NCBI GenBank assembly: GCA_029204225.1
Contig: CM055097.1
Span: forward strand, 71,469,952-71,533,951
DNA: 64,000 bases
Origin: Diphasiastrum complanatum
Taxonomy: Eukaryota > Streptophyta > Lycopodiopsida > Lycopodiales > Lycopodiaceae
Reading direction: 5' to 3'
In this document: positions 41,692-53,906 of the stretch, piece by piece
Position numbering within the stretch: the first letter of the stretch is position 1
How the letters are laid out: every line of letters begins with the position of its first letter
Position numbers and translations under genes: made by a program
The notes under the pieces: model-generated
The model's input: only the letters and a program-made list of their open reading frames with translations
Told to the model about the DNA's origin: nothing
Databases searched by the model: none

Positions 41692-44291
41692 TACGTGAAA
41701 GGAAAAGAAATCTAGATTTTACATCACCTTCCAAGGATCCACACACAAGGTGCACGTCACTGAGGCCGCACTTGCAGCTATAGGAATCTCATCTGGTACG
41801 CACGCCTCACCCAATCACAAGCACGTCAAACAGGCCATCAAGCCATACATTGACCTCACCAACGATCTGCATTGGACTAATGATGGTTACCTTCTGGAAG
41901 CCATCACTGAGCCTTCCATCCACGCCGCTGCCCAATTGTTGAATCATTTTTTGATGGTTGGCAACCTTAGGAAAGACCGCATCACATCTCAAATCCTTCA
42001 CAGGATAGTGGAGTCCCACATCAAGTTGGCCAAAGCTCCTCTTGAACCATATAGCTGGTTCAAGACTGTTTCTGGTGAGCTCAAGCGAGCTATTAAGGCC
42101 AATACAAAGCAGCAGTTTGTCGCTGGCTCTCTATTGTCCCTCTTAGTTGCTTCTCACTTAGAAAACAGAATCCATGGCTTTCACCTAGATTCTGTGCTTT
42201 CGGTTTACGAAGAAGCACCAGCCGAGTCATCTCACCAAGCCTCAAGTTCTCATAGTCGTCGTCGTCCAGGTAGCGAGATCGTAATTCCTGACTCGCCTTC
42301 CACGTCACGACGTCGTACTAGGCATACCTCGTCAGTTGCGCTTCCACCCCCTGCTGGTGTTCGCACTGAACTTCCCATTCCCCTCGCCTCTGATGCTTCC
42401 CTCGCCTCTGCTCCCATACAAGGATAGTCTGTGACCATTGGGCCTACCATTCCCATCACAGCTGCCCAGGCTGCCTCACCCCCGCACATCGAAGCAACTT
42501 CACCCAACACATAGTTCCTCATGGATATGTTCGATGATTTTGACTCCCTTGGGGCCACCGAAATCTTTGAAATGCCCCAGAGCCCAGCACCCTTTGAACC
42601 CCAATCCCCTGGAAGAGGATTCAGATATATCCATGAAGCTATTGTTGGTGTCAAAGATGCCAGTTAGCAACCACCCACACAAGGTAGCCCATACACACTT
42701 CAAGTCGACACAACTATCAAGTCACCAAAGCAGTTCGACGCCACAGTGTCTGAAGGGTTTGAAGACGAGGATATTTTTGAAGAAGAAGAGACTTTGGCAC
42801 CTATTCCACGCCTACCACGGACAGTACCATCAGGGTCTCCTACTGCTGCCACCTCCACAACTGTCGATTCTGGTGATGCTCTCGGGTTAGTTTCAAGCCT
42901 TGGGCAAGTGATCCAGTCTATGTTGGATAAAAAAAAGGAAAGGGAGCAGAGGATCTCTGTTTTAGGACCCGAAAACACTCTGATCAGCCAAAAAATTGTC
43001 CAGTTGGATTGAGAGGTGAAGATAACCAAACAACATTAAGAAAAGGCTGAAAGCGAAAAGACATTGGCCCAACAACAAGCTGATCGCTTGGAAACCTACA
43101 TCAGCTCCCTGCAAAATGCCCTGACAACCGCACATAATCAGGTAGATAAGACAGTGCAAGATGCCAAGCAATAGGTGCAGCTGCTGAAAACAAATGGCCG
43201 AACAAGATCGCACACGGCTTCAAGGTGATTTGGATGCGACCACCTTTGAGCGTGATGCATATCTGGAAACACAAATACCCGATCATCCGGTCACACCGAC
43301 GGAGATTGCATATTTGTTCAAGAAAGTGGAAACATACAAAGTAGCCCTTTAGGGATTCCAAGGCCGCTTTGATAGGTTCAAAGGAACAGATTCAACCGAG
43401 TTGGAAAAGGAAAAAGACACCATCAACGCCTACGAAAAAGCCGTCGCTCAAGTGTTGGAAGCCGGACCACAAATCCCCATCCCGGTCATGCCGCAATTCT
43501 TCTCATTCGCGCCAAGAAGCTGTACAGATGGATACAGGGGTTGATTTGAGCCTGGACTAGGGGGGAGCTCCAGATCTAGCAGATCAACCACCAACTATAC
43601 CGACAGTACATGCAGGTCCATCCTCATCAAGGACAAGCCATTTATTCAGAAGGCCCATCAGCGTCGAGGACCAGATCCATACCTTCTTAAAGTAGCATCC
43701 ACATGAGTTCTCGCGTGGTGGATGGGTTCTCAAATTTAAGACCTCCGAGATCGAGGCCGGCAAAGAATTGGACAAAATATCTGCACTGGGAGAGCAGCCG
43801 ACATGGTGAATCATGGTTTTTGAGAAAACTAGGAAATCAATTAGGAGTTACGTCGCCAGTCTTACAGCTGGAATATTTCAGTGGATTTTCACCGGGCCTT
43901 ACAAGCATATCAGAGAGAGTATGTCCACTCTCCGGATCCAACGGTGCGACAATCGACAATGTTTGCAAAAGATCTAACCCTGTTGGCGTCAGTGGCAACC
44001 AAATGGGACGATTGCCTTCCTACCCTAGCATTTGATCCAAATAAGCCGATGGCCTCAGAGCAAATCAAAGATCAACTGCCGATTGTTCGATTGTATTTTC
44101 GTGCGGCTATGATGGGAGGCTCTTGGAAATCTCGCTTCACCTCATGGACAACTTCCAAGTGGATTGCCGGAGCCCACCGTTGTTTCCTACCACATAATTT
44201 GGATTTCAATACTGCATGCCTTGACTTTACGGAGAAGGTGCAATATCATTTAATTAAGATTCGGCGCGAAGCCAATAAAAGTCCCCAATAA
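41692..44291 (+). pseudogene. gypsy-associated extra ORF, tandem copy 2 and C-terminal part
   Basis: A second copy offset by about 2.16 kb (compare GAAGGGTTTGAAGACGAGG at 40591 and 42752). Here the first domain is open without the frameshift of copy 1 (41750-42427), but other stops occur (at about 42425, 43010, 43171 and 43349). The coiled-coil part is at 42746-43300. Unlike copy 1 it continues into a C-terminal domain (43881-44291: FHRALQAYQREYVHSPDPT.., WDDCLPTLAFDPNKPMASEQ..). The lesions differ between the copies, so they diverged after the duplication. A reversed C-terminal copy lies at 28069-28990. Confidence 0.65.
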
Positions 44292-44341
44292 CTGCATATT
44301 GCAGGTGTCATGGGACTGCCACCAGTTTTGGTGGAAGATAC

Positions 44342-44793
44342 TGTTGGAGGGTTTGTGGATCCCAAGACAACCCTAACCCTAGTTAATAAGTGAGAGGGAT
44401 TTGGCACCCTGCGTGTGTAAGTCCAACCCAATGATCACATAGTTATTTGATTAATTAGAAAGTCAATAAAAGGACTTCAAGCCTTTTTGCAGGACTTTTA
44501 ATGTCGCAAAGCCTAAATGTCAAGTTAGTGAATAAAGTTGAGTTTCCCTCCAATTTTGATGATTCCCACACTTTTTTGAATTTGAATAAAAAGAGAGGCA
44601 AGACTGGACCAATAGGATTCAGAGGCCAGAGTCTTCCTCTCTACTATAAAAAGAAACCAACTCGAGTTGCTTCTCATGTTCATTTCCTCATTTCAATAAA
44701 GCAGATTGGTTCTCTTTAGAAATGGATTGATGAATGTCCTTGCTATTCCTCTCTTTTCCTCCATTTCTCATGCTTTCTTTGAATTTTGCTAAT
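44342..44793 (+). repeat. start of the gypsy 3' LTR, interrupted by copia
   Basis: TGTTGGAGGGTTTG opens the sequence right after a short CCACCAGTTTTGGTGG hairpin. It has a textbook U3/R layout: CCAAT at 44609-44613, TATAAA at 44645-44650 and AATAAA at 44695-44700. It is cut at 44793 by the copia LTR. No 5' partner is present, so the boundary is inferred. Confidence 0.6.
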
Positions 44794-45475
44794 TGTTAAA
44801 AATTCACAATTCTAGCTTGACTAGTTTTGGTCATATGACTTGTAAATAGTTAGATGGTCATGATGTGGCTTGTCACACGTGCCAAATAGCATAGGATTCC
44901 ATTCATAAGGATGTTCTCAAGTAGACCTAAGTATTAGAACCTTTGGAATGAGTCCAAATTATGCTTAGATACAAGGGAGAAAAAATAGGAGCTATTTTTG
45001 GTAGTTTTTGCATTGTTGAGGGATCTCCAAGATTCCAACCCTAACTTGGTAGGGATGAAAGATCCACCAAAATTAGCATTAGGGATAGGTTTAGGGCTAC
45101 TCATACCTACCCAAAACCGTGATGGATCATGTATATATAGGTGATGATATCTAACCAAAATCAATCAAGCAATTTCATGTTTTTTCTCTCATAATGATGC
45201 AATTGCTCTCTATGTTCATAATTGTTTGAGTACTTGTGATTACTAATGATTATAGGATTGAATGTAGGTCTGGTGTACAGTACTCAGACTGTGGGAGGCC
45301 GTACTTTCACACGCGTGAAGCCTTCTTCAAGGATTTGGGCCATTTAGTGAGGTTCAAGCATAGATTTTTGATGGATTTTGATGGTTCAACTTGTGCTAAT
45401 CTTATGAAATCATAATCTATTGTTTTCCTCATCATTTCAAGTGTCTTAGGATGCTTATTTGCTGTAATTTTTACA
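44794..45475 (+). repeat. 5' LTR of the copia at 44794-50929
   Basis: TGTTAAAAATTC to TAATTTTTACA. TATA box GTATATATAG at 45131-45140; palindrome variant TTCACACGCGTGAA at 45306-45319. Confidence 0.93.
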
Positions 45476-45488
45476 TGGTATCAGAGCC
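45476..45488 (+). promoter_or_regulatory. primer binding site, initiator tRNA-Met
   Basis: TGGTATCAGAGCC directly after the LTR. Confidence 0.95.
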
Positions 45489-46287
45489 TAAAGGCTGAAA
45501 TGAGCTAAATCCTTGGTTTTCATTCAATTTGATCACAATTTTTGATCTAAATCTTGTGTAGATTGGATCTTAGCATCTAACATTGATTCTAGAACTCAAA
45601 GTGAGTCAAATACATTGGAGATTGGTGTTGTGTGACTTCATTTGCAGGTGTTTAGGTGTCTAAAACCAGAGGCAAAGTTGAATTCAATTCACATTACCAA
45701 GATAGCAAGTTTTGCTTGCTCCAAGCATTGATTTCTAAGCGAGTTTTGGAGGTGATTTCATAGAGGAGGCTTTCTAGCATTCAAGGAGAGGGAAGATCAG
45801 AGTTTCGGGGACTCTTCAAGGCTGTTCTAAGGTGTAGTAGACACCTCCTAAAGTGATTTAGGTTCAGTCCAACCATTGCTTGACATATGCATCAAATTAG
45901 ATCAATTTTTCATCAATTTTGATCATTTTTTTGCTTGTGATTGGATAGTAGATTGTGTTGCATCCTCATTAAGTTCCATTTAGATCTTTTACAAGTGATT
46001 TTGGAAGTATATTAGGTTGCTGAAATTCACTCTTGATAAGATCATTTGGAAGCTTTAATGTTCTTTATAGAAAGAGGGGCAATTCTACTAGTATTGTCTA
46101 CTTCAATCAAGCAAGTGCATTGTTTCTAGTATTCTATGATTTGATTTTGCTAGAGATCATTCTTAGATCTTTATAGGAAGTCTATTACTGATCTTTTCAG
46201 GTCCCTAAGAAGTGGGATAAGGTAGACCTTCAATCAAATTAATAGAAGTAACCTTCATTTGTGTCAAGTCCTTGATTAGGAGACTAG
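45489..46287 (+). other. leader of the copia at 44794-50929
   Basis: About 800 bp non-coding leader between primer site and gag; no further signal recognised. Confidence 0.7.
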
Positions 46288-46836
46288 ATGGCATCTATAA
46301 ATGCATATCTTTTGGATACTAATGAAAGGCTCAACAAAAATAACTATTCCATATGGAAAGTTAGAATGAAATCTATCATGATCATGCAAGATCTGATGGA
46401 AATTGTAAATGGTAAGGAGGGTGAACCTATTTATCCTCAAGAAAAAGCCAAATACATCAAGAGGTGCAATGTTGCACTACATTGCATAGAAATGAATGTT
46501 GCAAATGAACTCTTAAGAGAGGTAGGAGATTGCACTTCAACTCAAGATGCTTGGGAGACTTGGCAAAAGGTCTATGAATCCAAGAACCAAACTAGAATGT
46601 TAGCTTTGAAGAATCAAATTTATAGAAGCTATCAAAAGAAAGGAGAGAGTGCACATACTTTTGAATTGAACAAAGAGCTAGCCTTTATAGGTGACCCTAT
46701 CAAGGATGAAGAGCTTGTTCAACTCATATTGAATGGACTAAGCTTTGAATTTGACAATTTGGTTCAGGGATATGCAATTATGGGTAAGCTACCCATACTT
46801 GAAGAACTCCAAGGCACGCTCATGGCCGAGGAATAA
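46288..46836 (+). pseudogene. gag of the copia at 44794-50929
   Basis: Starts MASINAYLLDTNERLNKNNY, with NYSIWKVRMKSIMIM. The helical region has DAWETWQKVYESKNQTRML. Compared with the young copia, a few residues are missing after ESAHTFEL, where the others have ILRVKSL. The frame ends at TAA 46834-46836 but continues in the same frame downstream, so the stop is a nonsense mutation ahead of the zinc knuckle. It would have formed the particle shell. Confidence 0.85.
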
Positions 46837-49800
46837 AAAAGGAGCCAAATGCAAGAGAGGATGGATAGGCTTTCCATCCAAGGTGGAGATGTCCAGACTC
46901 TCTTCACCAAAGGAAAAGTCAAGTCCAAAGGCAAAGGATCAACATTCAAGAAGTCTACAAAGCTTGAGGATCAAGAAGGACCCTCAAAGGCATCTCCATC
47001 AACCACCAAAGTCAAGAAGGACAAATCAAAGATGAAGTGCTACTATTGTAGCAAGATGGGGCATTATGCCTCGGAATGCTTCAAGAGGAAGCAAGATCAA
47101 AGCCAAGCCAACATAAGCAAAGAGGAGGAGGAGGAGAGTTCACATGAGGACTCTCTCATGATGTCCATATTTTCTTCAACAAGCTTCAAAGGAGAAGATC
47201 CTTGGTGGATTGACTCGGGTGCTAGTTCACAAATGACTAGTAAAAGAGAGTTTTTCTCTTCTCTCTTATCTTATGATGGACCTATAAAGTCTATCTATAT
47301 AGCAAATGATGAAGCTTGTAAGATTGAAGGAGTTGGTAGCATTCCCCTTTGCTTAGGATCTTCCAAAAAGATCAACATAGAAGGTGTTTTGTACATTCCT
47401 ACAATAACAAAGAATCTACTAAGTGTTGGCCAAATGGTAGACAATGGTTTCAATGGTGACTTTGCTTCAAATGAATGTTTCATCAAGAAGAAGGGTAAGA
47501 TAGTGGCTAAGGGCACTAGACTTGGCAAACTTTATAAGCTGGATGCATTTGTGGATACTAATGTTGTCATGTTGGCCGAGAAGAGCAAGATATCTACCTT
47601 TACTTTATGGCACAAAAGACTTGGACATGTCAACTCGGGTTCCATGGAGGCTATGATCAAGGAGGAGTATGCTTTAGGCCTACCAAGGTCTATTGGGAAG
47701 GAAGACAAGGTTTGTGAAGCTTGTGCCTTATCCAAGTCACATAAGACGGTGTTTCCTAACTCCATCACAAAGTCATCTCATCCTCTTGAACTCATACACT
47801 CGGATGTGCACATTGCTAGCACCAAATCTAATGGAGGTTCATCCATGTTTTTAACCTTCATTGATGACTACTCAAGATATTGTTGGGTGTTCTTACTTTC
47901 CTTCAAGTCTCAAGTATTTGATACTTTTGTAAAGTTCAAGTTGTTGCGCATCATAATCATAGCATCAAGATTCTTAGAAGTGACAATGGTGGAGAATTCA
48001 TCTCCAATGAGTTCAAGGCCTTTTGTGAGGAGGAAGGGATCAAGAAAGAGACTTCTTGTCCTTACACTCCTCAACAAAATGGAGTTGCTGAAAGAAGGAA
48101 TAGAACATTATGTGAATGTTCTAAGGCTTTAAGATTAGATGCTTGTTTGCCCAAATCCTTTTGGGGTGAGTCTCTTGTATGTGCAAACTACTTGATGAAT
48201 AGGGTGTCTTGCAAAGCAATTGAAGGCAAAAATCCTTATGAGATGTTGTATGGAAAGAAACCCAATCTTAATCACTTGAAAGTTTTTGGGTGTATATGTT
48301 ATGTGCATGTGCCATTGGAAACAAGAACCAAGGAGGATCCATCTTCCACAAGAGGGATCATGCTTGGATATGCAAGCTCAAGCAAGGGCTAAAAAGTCTA
48401 TCTCCCATCCTTGAACAAATTTGTTGTTTCAAGGGATGTCATCTTTGATGAACATCATATGCATATGCTTGAAGAAGGCTCAAGTGCTCCAACAATCAAG
48501 AAGAAGATGGCCGAGGAGCAAGATCTTGGTTTTGAGGAGGAGCTCATGGAGGAGCAAGCACCAAACCCACCTATCACACCAAGGAGATCTTCAAGGGCAA
48601 AAGTGGAGCCATCAAGGCTCACATATCAAGGCAAAGGACAGCAAGTTGAGGGTATCTCATCCACTTCTTATGCTTTATCTAGTTTTGAAGAACCATCTAA
48701 TATTGAAGATGCATTGAACTCCAAAGAATGGTATAAAGCTATGCTGGATGAGTATGATGCCATGATTGATAATGAAACTTGGTCGCTTGTTGAGAGACCT
48801 CAAAGGAATGTAATAGGATGCAAGTGGTTCTTCAAGCTTAAGTTGAATGAAATGGGAGTGTTAACAAACATAAAGCAAGATTAGTTGCAAAAGGTTATGC
48901 TCAAGAGAGAGGGATAGACTATGAGGAAACTTTTGCACCCGTGGACAAGATGGTCACAATAAGGCTAATGATTGCACTTGCATCACATTTTGGATGGATT
49001 CTATGTCAAATGGATGTCTCTATTGCTTTCTTGAATAATTTTATGGAAGAGGATATCTATATGGAGCAGCCACAAGGGTTCATCAAGCATGGAATGGAGA
49101 ACAAAGTATGCCATCTCCAAAGAAGCATCTATGGCTTGAAGCAAGCCTCGAGATCTTGGAATTCAAGACTACATTGCTATCTTATTTCACTTTCTTTTGT
49201 TCAAAGTGAATATGATCCCACTCTTTACACTAAGTTTGATGATGTTGGTATTGTACTTTTACTCATTTATGTAGATGACATCATCATTAGTGGAAATAGT
49301 GTTGATGGTATTGAAAAAATCAAGATAGATCTATCATTAGAGTTCAAGATGGTAGATCTAGGGTGTCTTCACTTCATCTTAGTCATAGAAGTACTTAGAG
49401 GGTTTGATTTTATCTTTATAAGTCAAGTAAACTATGCTCAAAGTCTTTTGAAGAGGTTTAAGATGGAAGTATGCAAAAGTGTTGACGCACCAATGGAGCA
49501 AGATGTAAAAGAACCAAATGAAGATGATGAAAGATCCTTCATGGACATCACTTTGTTTAGGAAACTTATAGGTTCGTTAATGTGGATCACTATAACTAGA
49601 ATAGATCTTAGCTTTAGTGTATGTAGGTTGAGCCAATCCATGCAAAAGCCATTGAATATCCATCAAAAAAAGGCTAAGAGGATTCTAAGATACATCTCGG
49701 GTACATTGGATTTTGGGATTCTATATAGAGGAGATGTGATTAAACTTCATGCATTTAGTGATTCAGATTTTGCAGGGGACAAGAGGGATAGGAAATCAAC

Positions 49801-50233
49801 AAGTGCCTATTCCACTTTCATAGGAGAAGGTTTGGTTTCATGGCTTTCAAAAAAGCAAGAAACTATATCTCTATCTTCAACCGAGGCCGAGTACAAAGCT
49901 TTGACAACCACTACAAAGGAGATACTTTGGATCAAGAGATTATTGGTGGAACTAAAGATCATGGATTCAGAGGAGGAACCAATCATCTACAATGACAATA
50001 TATCAGCCCAACACCTTGCATCTAACCCAATCTTCCATGCAAGATCTAAGCACATTGAGATATGCCATCACTTTGTGAGAGAAATGGTGCAAGCCAAGGA
50101 GATTGCTTTGGAGCATGTTCCAAGCAATGAATGTGTAGCTGATCTAATTACTAAACCACTTCAAAAGAAACCTTTTATGAAGTTCAGATCATCACTTGGA
50201 GTGATTAGTAAATCAATGATTGAACCAGGCTAG
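46837..50233 (+). pseudogene. pol of the copia at 44794-50929
   Basis: Zinc knuckle CYYCSKMGHYASEC (near 47037), protease DSGASSQM (His of SSHM replaced by Gln), integrase HKRLGHV..CEACALSKSHK and HSDVHI, then a frameshift near 47940. The rest of integrase (48000-48390) is in other frames, with a TAA at 48390. The spacer and RT start are at 48411-48884 and a frameshift follows near 48870. RT then runs on with SIYGLKQASRSW and YVDDIIIS, and RNase H with SDSDFAGDKRDRKST, STEAEYKAL and NDNISAQ, ending VADLITKPL. The last ORF (48941-50233, 430 codons) is long and clean. The tract GAGGAGGAG (50239-50247) precedes the 3' LTR. Confidence 0.92.
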
Positions 50234-50247
50234 ATAGTGAGGAGGAG

Positions 50248-50929
50248 TGTTAAAAATTCACAATTCTAGCTTGACTAGTTTTGGTCATATGACTTGTAAA
50301 TAGTTAGATGGTCATGATGTGGCTTGTCACACGTGCCAAATAGCATAGAATTCCATTCATAAGGATGTTCTCAAGTAGACCTAAGTATTAGAACCTTTGG
50401 AATGAGTCCAAATTATGCTTAGATACAAGGGAGAAAAAATAGGAGCTATTTCTGGTAATTTTTGCATTGTTGAGGGATCTCCAAGATTCCAACCCTAACT
50501 TGGTAGGGATGAAAGATCCACCAAAATTAGAATTAGGGATAGGTTTAGGGCTACTCATACCTGCCCAAAACCGTGATGGATCACGTATATATAGGTGATG
50601 ATATCTAACCAAAATCAATCAAGCAATTTCATGTTTTTTCTCTCATAATGATGCAATTGCTCTCTATGTTCATAATTGTTTGAGTACTTGTGATTACTAA
50701 TGATTATAGGATTGAATGTAGGTCTGGTGTACAATACTCAGACTGTGGGAGGCTGTACTTTCACACGTGTGAAGCCTTCTTCAAGGATTTGGGCCATTTA
50801 GTGAGGTTCAAGCATAGATTTTTGATGGATTTTGATGGTTCAACTTGTGCTAATCTTATGAAATCATAATCTATTGTTTCCCTCATCATTTCAAGTGTTT
50901 TAGGATCCTTATTTGCTGTAATTTTTACA
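50248..50929 (+). repeat. 3' LTR of the copia at 44794-50929
   Basis: 682 bp, with the perfect palindrome TTCACACGTGTGAA at 50760-50773, where the 5' LTR has ACGCGT in the centre. Confidence 0.93.
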
Positions 50930-51289
50930 AATTGTTGGATCTAATTATTATTGGGATTGCTATTTCGTATTCTTTTTGTGAGAGAGAGAGGGAGAGAGAG
51001 AAGAGTAAGTTTCTATCATTGTTGTGGATTTAGGGTTAATGGAAGTAGGGTTAATGGATGTAGTGTTAATGCTTAGTGTTAATGGATGTTAGTATTAGAT
51101 CCTCCATTCATGTTGAAATCTGAACTATACTATCGCTCTCATGGGAACGAACCTACGCGCGACAACTAACTCCGTCTCTTTGATGCTAGATTGACTAGAT
51201 CTTGGATTTAGGTTAGGCAAGGAAAGAAGCCCACTACAAATAACAAATCCATGGCACTATAGTCAAACAAACAACAGTCCAAGAAGAAG
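50930..51289. other. spacer with microsatellite and minisatellite
   Basis: A (GA)n-like tract at 50979-51003 is followed by about four units of TAGTGTTAATGGATG type (15-16 bp, 51031-51094). It may include the rest of the gypsy LTR or the leader of the next copia; neither is provable. Confidence 0.5.
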
Positions 51290-53126
51290 AAAGGCTTCAA
51301 GGATAAGAAGACAAAAAACAGAACAGCCAGCTGCATCGCAACCACAACAGCAACAACATAGTCAGTCATCATCCAAGACCAGGCTATTTTGCAGATACTG
51401 CAAAAGAACCAACCACGACATCAAAGACTGTCGTATCCTCAAGCATAATGAAACGAGGAAGAAGATGCAGCAGCAGCAAGAAGGCAACTCTGACACAATC
51501 AGAGGTTTCCAAGATGATGATAAAGCGTTGATGGTACAAGATCAACCCAGCAGAGATGCCCATCAATGGTATCTTGATTCAGGTGCTTCTTAGCACATGA
51601 CGCCATGCAAAGACCTCTTCACTACACTCACAGCTATGGAATCAATGTATATCTTCTTTGGTGACTCCAGTTGACATCAAGTCGAAGGCCAAGGCTCTAT
51701 TTGACTACAATTCTCTGACGACATCACTAGGCAGCTTAATGGTGTAATCTATGTACCCAAGTTAACTAGGAAACTATTGTCTATTAGCAAGATTACAGAT
51801 TAGGGCTATAGAGCCATGTTCATTGCTACCCGATGTACTATTTTAGATGAGAATTCAAAAGAAATCCTCTTTGCTTACAGAGAAGAAAATTTGTATATAT
51901 TGAGTCATGATTTTTCACTTTCTATGAGCTGTTCAGATGCTAATTTATGGCATCAAAGATTAGGTAATCTAAATATGCGTTCAATCTTGTATATGCATTA
52001 TAACAAAATGGTCAAGAACATGAATATAAATGATGTTACTATAGCTAATCAATCTGTCTGTGAAAGTTGCTTACTAGGGAAACAACCTAGAACTAGATTT
52101 CCAAGAGGACAAGCCAAAAGGGCAAAGTCCATTTTGTCACTGATACACAGTGACTTATGTGGTCCTATGACCGTACTCTCCTTGGGTCAAGTTCTATATT
52201 TTATTACATTCATTGATGACTACTCCCGATTTACCAGAGTCATGTTCATAAAGAACAAGTCAGAAGCATTTAGTTGCTTCAAAGATTTCAAGCAATACAC
52301 TGAAAATCAAACTGATCAGAGAGTCAAGGCCCTACACTCAATATCTGATCCTGAAATAACAAATAAAGGTCATATTCAACAACTGAAAAAATATCTTTAC
52401 ATTTGACCTAACGAATATTCAAAAGGAGAATTATTCAACGACACAAAAGTATTATTTTCTAATGAATGAACACACGACCTGATCTTGCATATGTTGTGAG
52501 TACACTGTCGTAATTCATGTCCAATCCAGGACTACAACACTGGAAAGCCCTGCAAAGAGTTTTGAAGTACATTCAAACCTCAAAGCACTATACCTTGAGT
52601 TACAACGGCAACACAAAAGTTGCACTCACATTGACTTCCTATTCAGATTTCGATTGGGCAGGAGATGTGGACACCAAAAAATCCACATCAAGTTATATTT
52701 GTTTCCTTGGAGGAGGACCCATTTCATGGAACAATATAAAGCAAAATTACATGTCGTTGTCCTCTACAAAATCCGAATATGTTGCAGTTACATTAGCAGT
52801 GAAGGAGATCATTTGGCTAAGGAGGCTATTGTAGGATCTGCAATTCCCACAAATCAGTCTAACAATACTCCAGTGCGACAATCAAAGCTGCATAGTTCTA
52901 TCTGTGAACCTACGTACTCATGCTAGAACTAAACACATAGAAGTTCAGTTCCATTTTCTTAGAGAGAAAGTTGAGAACCTAGATGTTGTACTAAGTTACT
53001 ATCATACAGACAATATGTTGGCTGATATTTTGACAAAGCCAGTGTCTAGAGATAAACATTCTACTTTAGTAGAAATGATAAATCTCAATGGCAAATCACA
53101 TTCATAGCAGTTAGCTTAAGGGGGAG
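51290..53126 (+). pseudogene. internally deleted copia (zinc knuckle to RNase H)
   Basis: Zinc knuckle CRYCKRTNHDIKDC (51392-51434), protease WYLDSGAS followed by a stop, pre-integrase segment (LNGVIYVPKLTRKLLSISKI), integrase LWHQRLGN..CESCLLGKQPR and HSDLCGPM..FIDDYSRF. Near 52340 it breaks off, and the sequence jumps to the end of RT/RNase H (MSNPGLQHWKALQRVLKYIQ, SDFDWAGDVDTKKSTSSY, STKSEYVAV, CDNQSCI, ARTKHIEVQFHFLRE, LADILTKPV). The second half of integrase and nearly all of RT are deleted. It shares the CRYCKRT-H-IKD knuckle type with the minus-strand copia at 61105-64000. Confidence 0.88.
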
Positions 53127-53475
53127 TGTTGGAATTTAATCTAGCTCCTACTCATCCCAACAGCCCTTCTTCCTTCTCTGATTTTTACTCTCTCAAATGC
53201 AACCTGCAGAAAATGAACCATTTTCAAATAGTCTGCATATTTGAGCTAATTGTTGCCACAGGTTTTCACATGCAAAAAACCCGACACCCGACACGTACTC
53301 TTCTTTTTTCTTTAATTTGCCACTAAGTGTTTAGCGACACTTATGCAAGTTGTTTTTGGGCCATTAAGGCACTTCCAAAAAAGCGACACTTTTTGCGGAA
53401 GATGCGGCACTGTATTTTTCCATGCAGTTTCTGACAGGCAAGTTGGGTGAATTGCAAAGACGACAGCAAGTCCGT
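53127..53475 (+). repeat. truncated LTR after 51290-53126
   Basis: TGTTGGAATTTAATC follows the tract AAGGGGGAG (53118-53126). The LTR stops where RNase H sequence of the 21-kb composite copia resumes, near 53476. Minus-strand open frames here are LTR shadows. Confidence 0.6.
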
Positions 53476-53906
53476 GATAGGAAGATGTTCGATTGTGTGC
53501 GGAGCAGCAATGAGTTGGACACGCAAAAAACAAACCTTGGTAGCTCAATCCTCATGCGAAGCTAAATATGTCGCAACTTCAAAGATGGCGAACGATGTAG
53601 TATAGGTGTAGATGATGTTGGAAGCAGTTGGCATACCACAAAGAGAACCATGTATGATAATGATGGATTCTCAAAGTGCCATATATCTGTTCCAGGATCC
53701 TATATTCCATTCAAAGACAAAACATATACCTCTGAAGTACCATCATATTCGAGACTTGATCTCGAAAGGAGAGCTGAAGGTTCAGTACATAAAATCTGAA
53801 GACATGATTGCAGAGTTGCTCACGAAGCCGCTCGACAAACCACTCTTCGCAAGGCAAAGAAAATCAATTGGATTAAATATACAAAGTTGCAAGGTTCAAG
53901 AGGGAG
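53476..53906 (+). pseudogene. RNase H end of the 21-kb composite copia
   Basis: The frames give KKQTLVAQSSCEAKYVATSK, stops, MLEAVGIPQREPC, MDSQSAIYLFQDPIFHSKTK, HIPLKYHHIRDLISKGELK and MIAELLTKPLDKP, a copia RNase H C-terminus of a family different from the other fragments. It is followed by the tract AAGAGGGAG and the 3' LTR, and pairs with the gag start at 34131-34396 across 19 kb of foreign sequence. Confidence 0.88.

Larger units (their letters stand above)
34397..44793 (+). mobile_element. Ty3/gypsy element, RT-deleted, with extra 3' ORF
   Basis: Order seen: gag zinc knuckles, protease, (RT core missing), RNase H, integrase, A-rich spacer, motif cluster, extra ORF in two tandem copies, and the start of a 3' LTR. 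The order RNase H before integrase is diagnostic for Ty3/gypsy. The 5' LTR and gag N-terminus are missing at the junction with copia gag. The extra ORF after pol recalls Tat/Athila-type plant gypsy elements, which carry additional ORFs; the lineage assignment is inference. Confidence 0.8.
44794..50929 (+). mobile_element. full-length but decayed copia with 682-bp LTRs
   Basis: LTRs 44794-45475 and 50248-50929 are both 682 bp and differ at 12 positions by eye (about 1.8%). PBS, gag, all pol domains and a polypurine tract are present, but stops and frameshifts break the ORF. The flanking pentamers CTAAT and AATTG are not a duplication, although AAT is shared. It lies inside the gypsy 3' LTR. 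Confidence 0.92.

Noticed and set aside
53312-53555. Three overlapping minus-strand ORFs
   Set aside because: They sit in LTR and RNase H sequence of plus-strand elements and share only simple composition.
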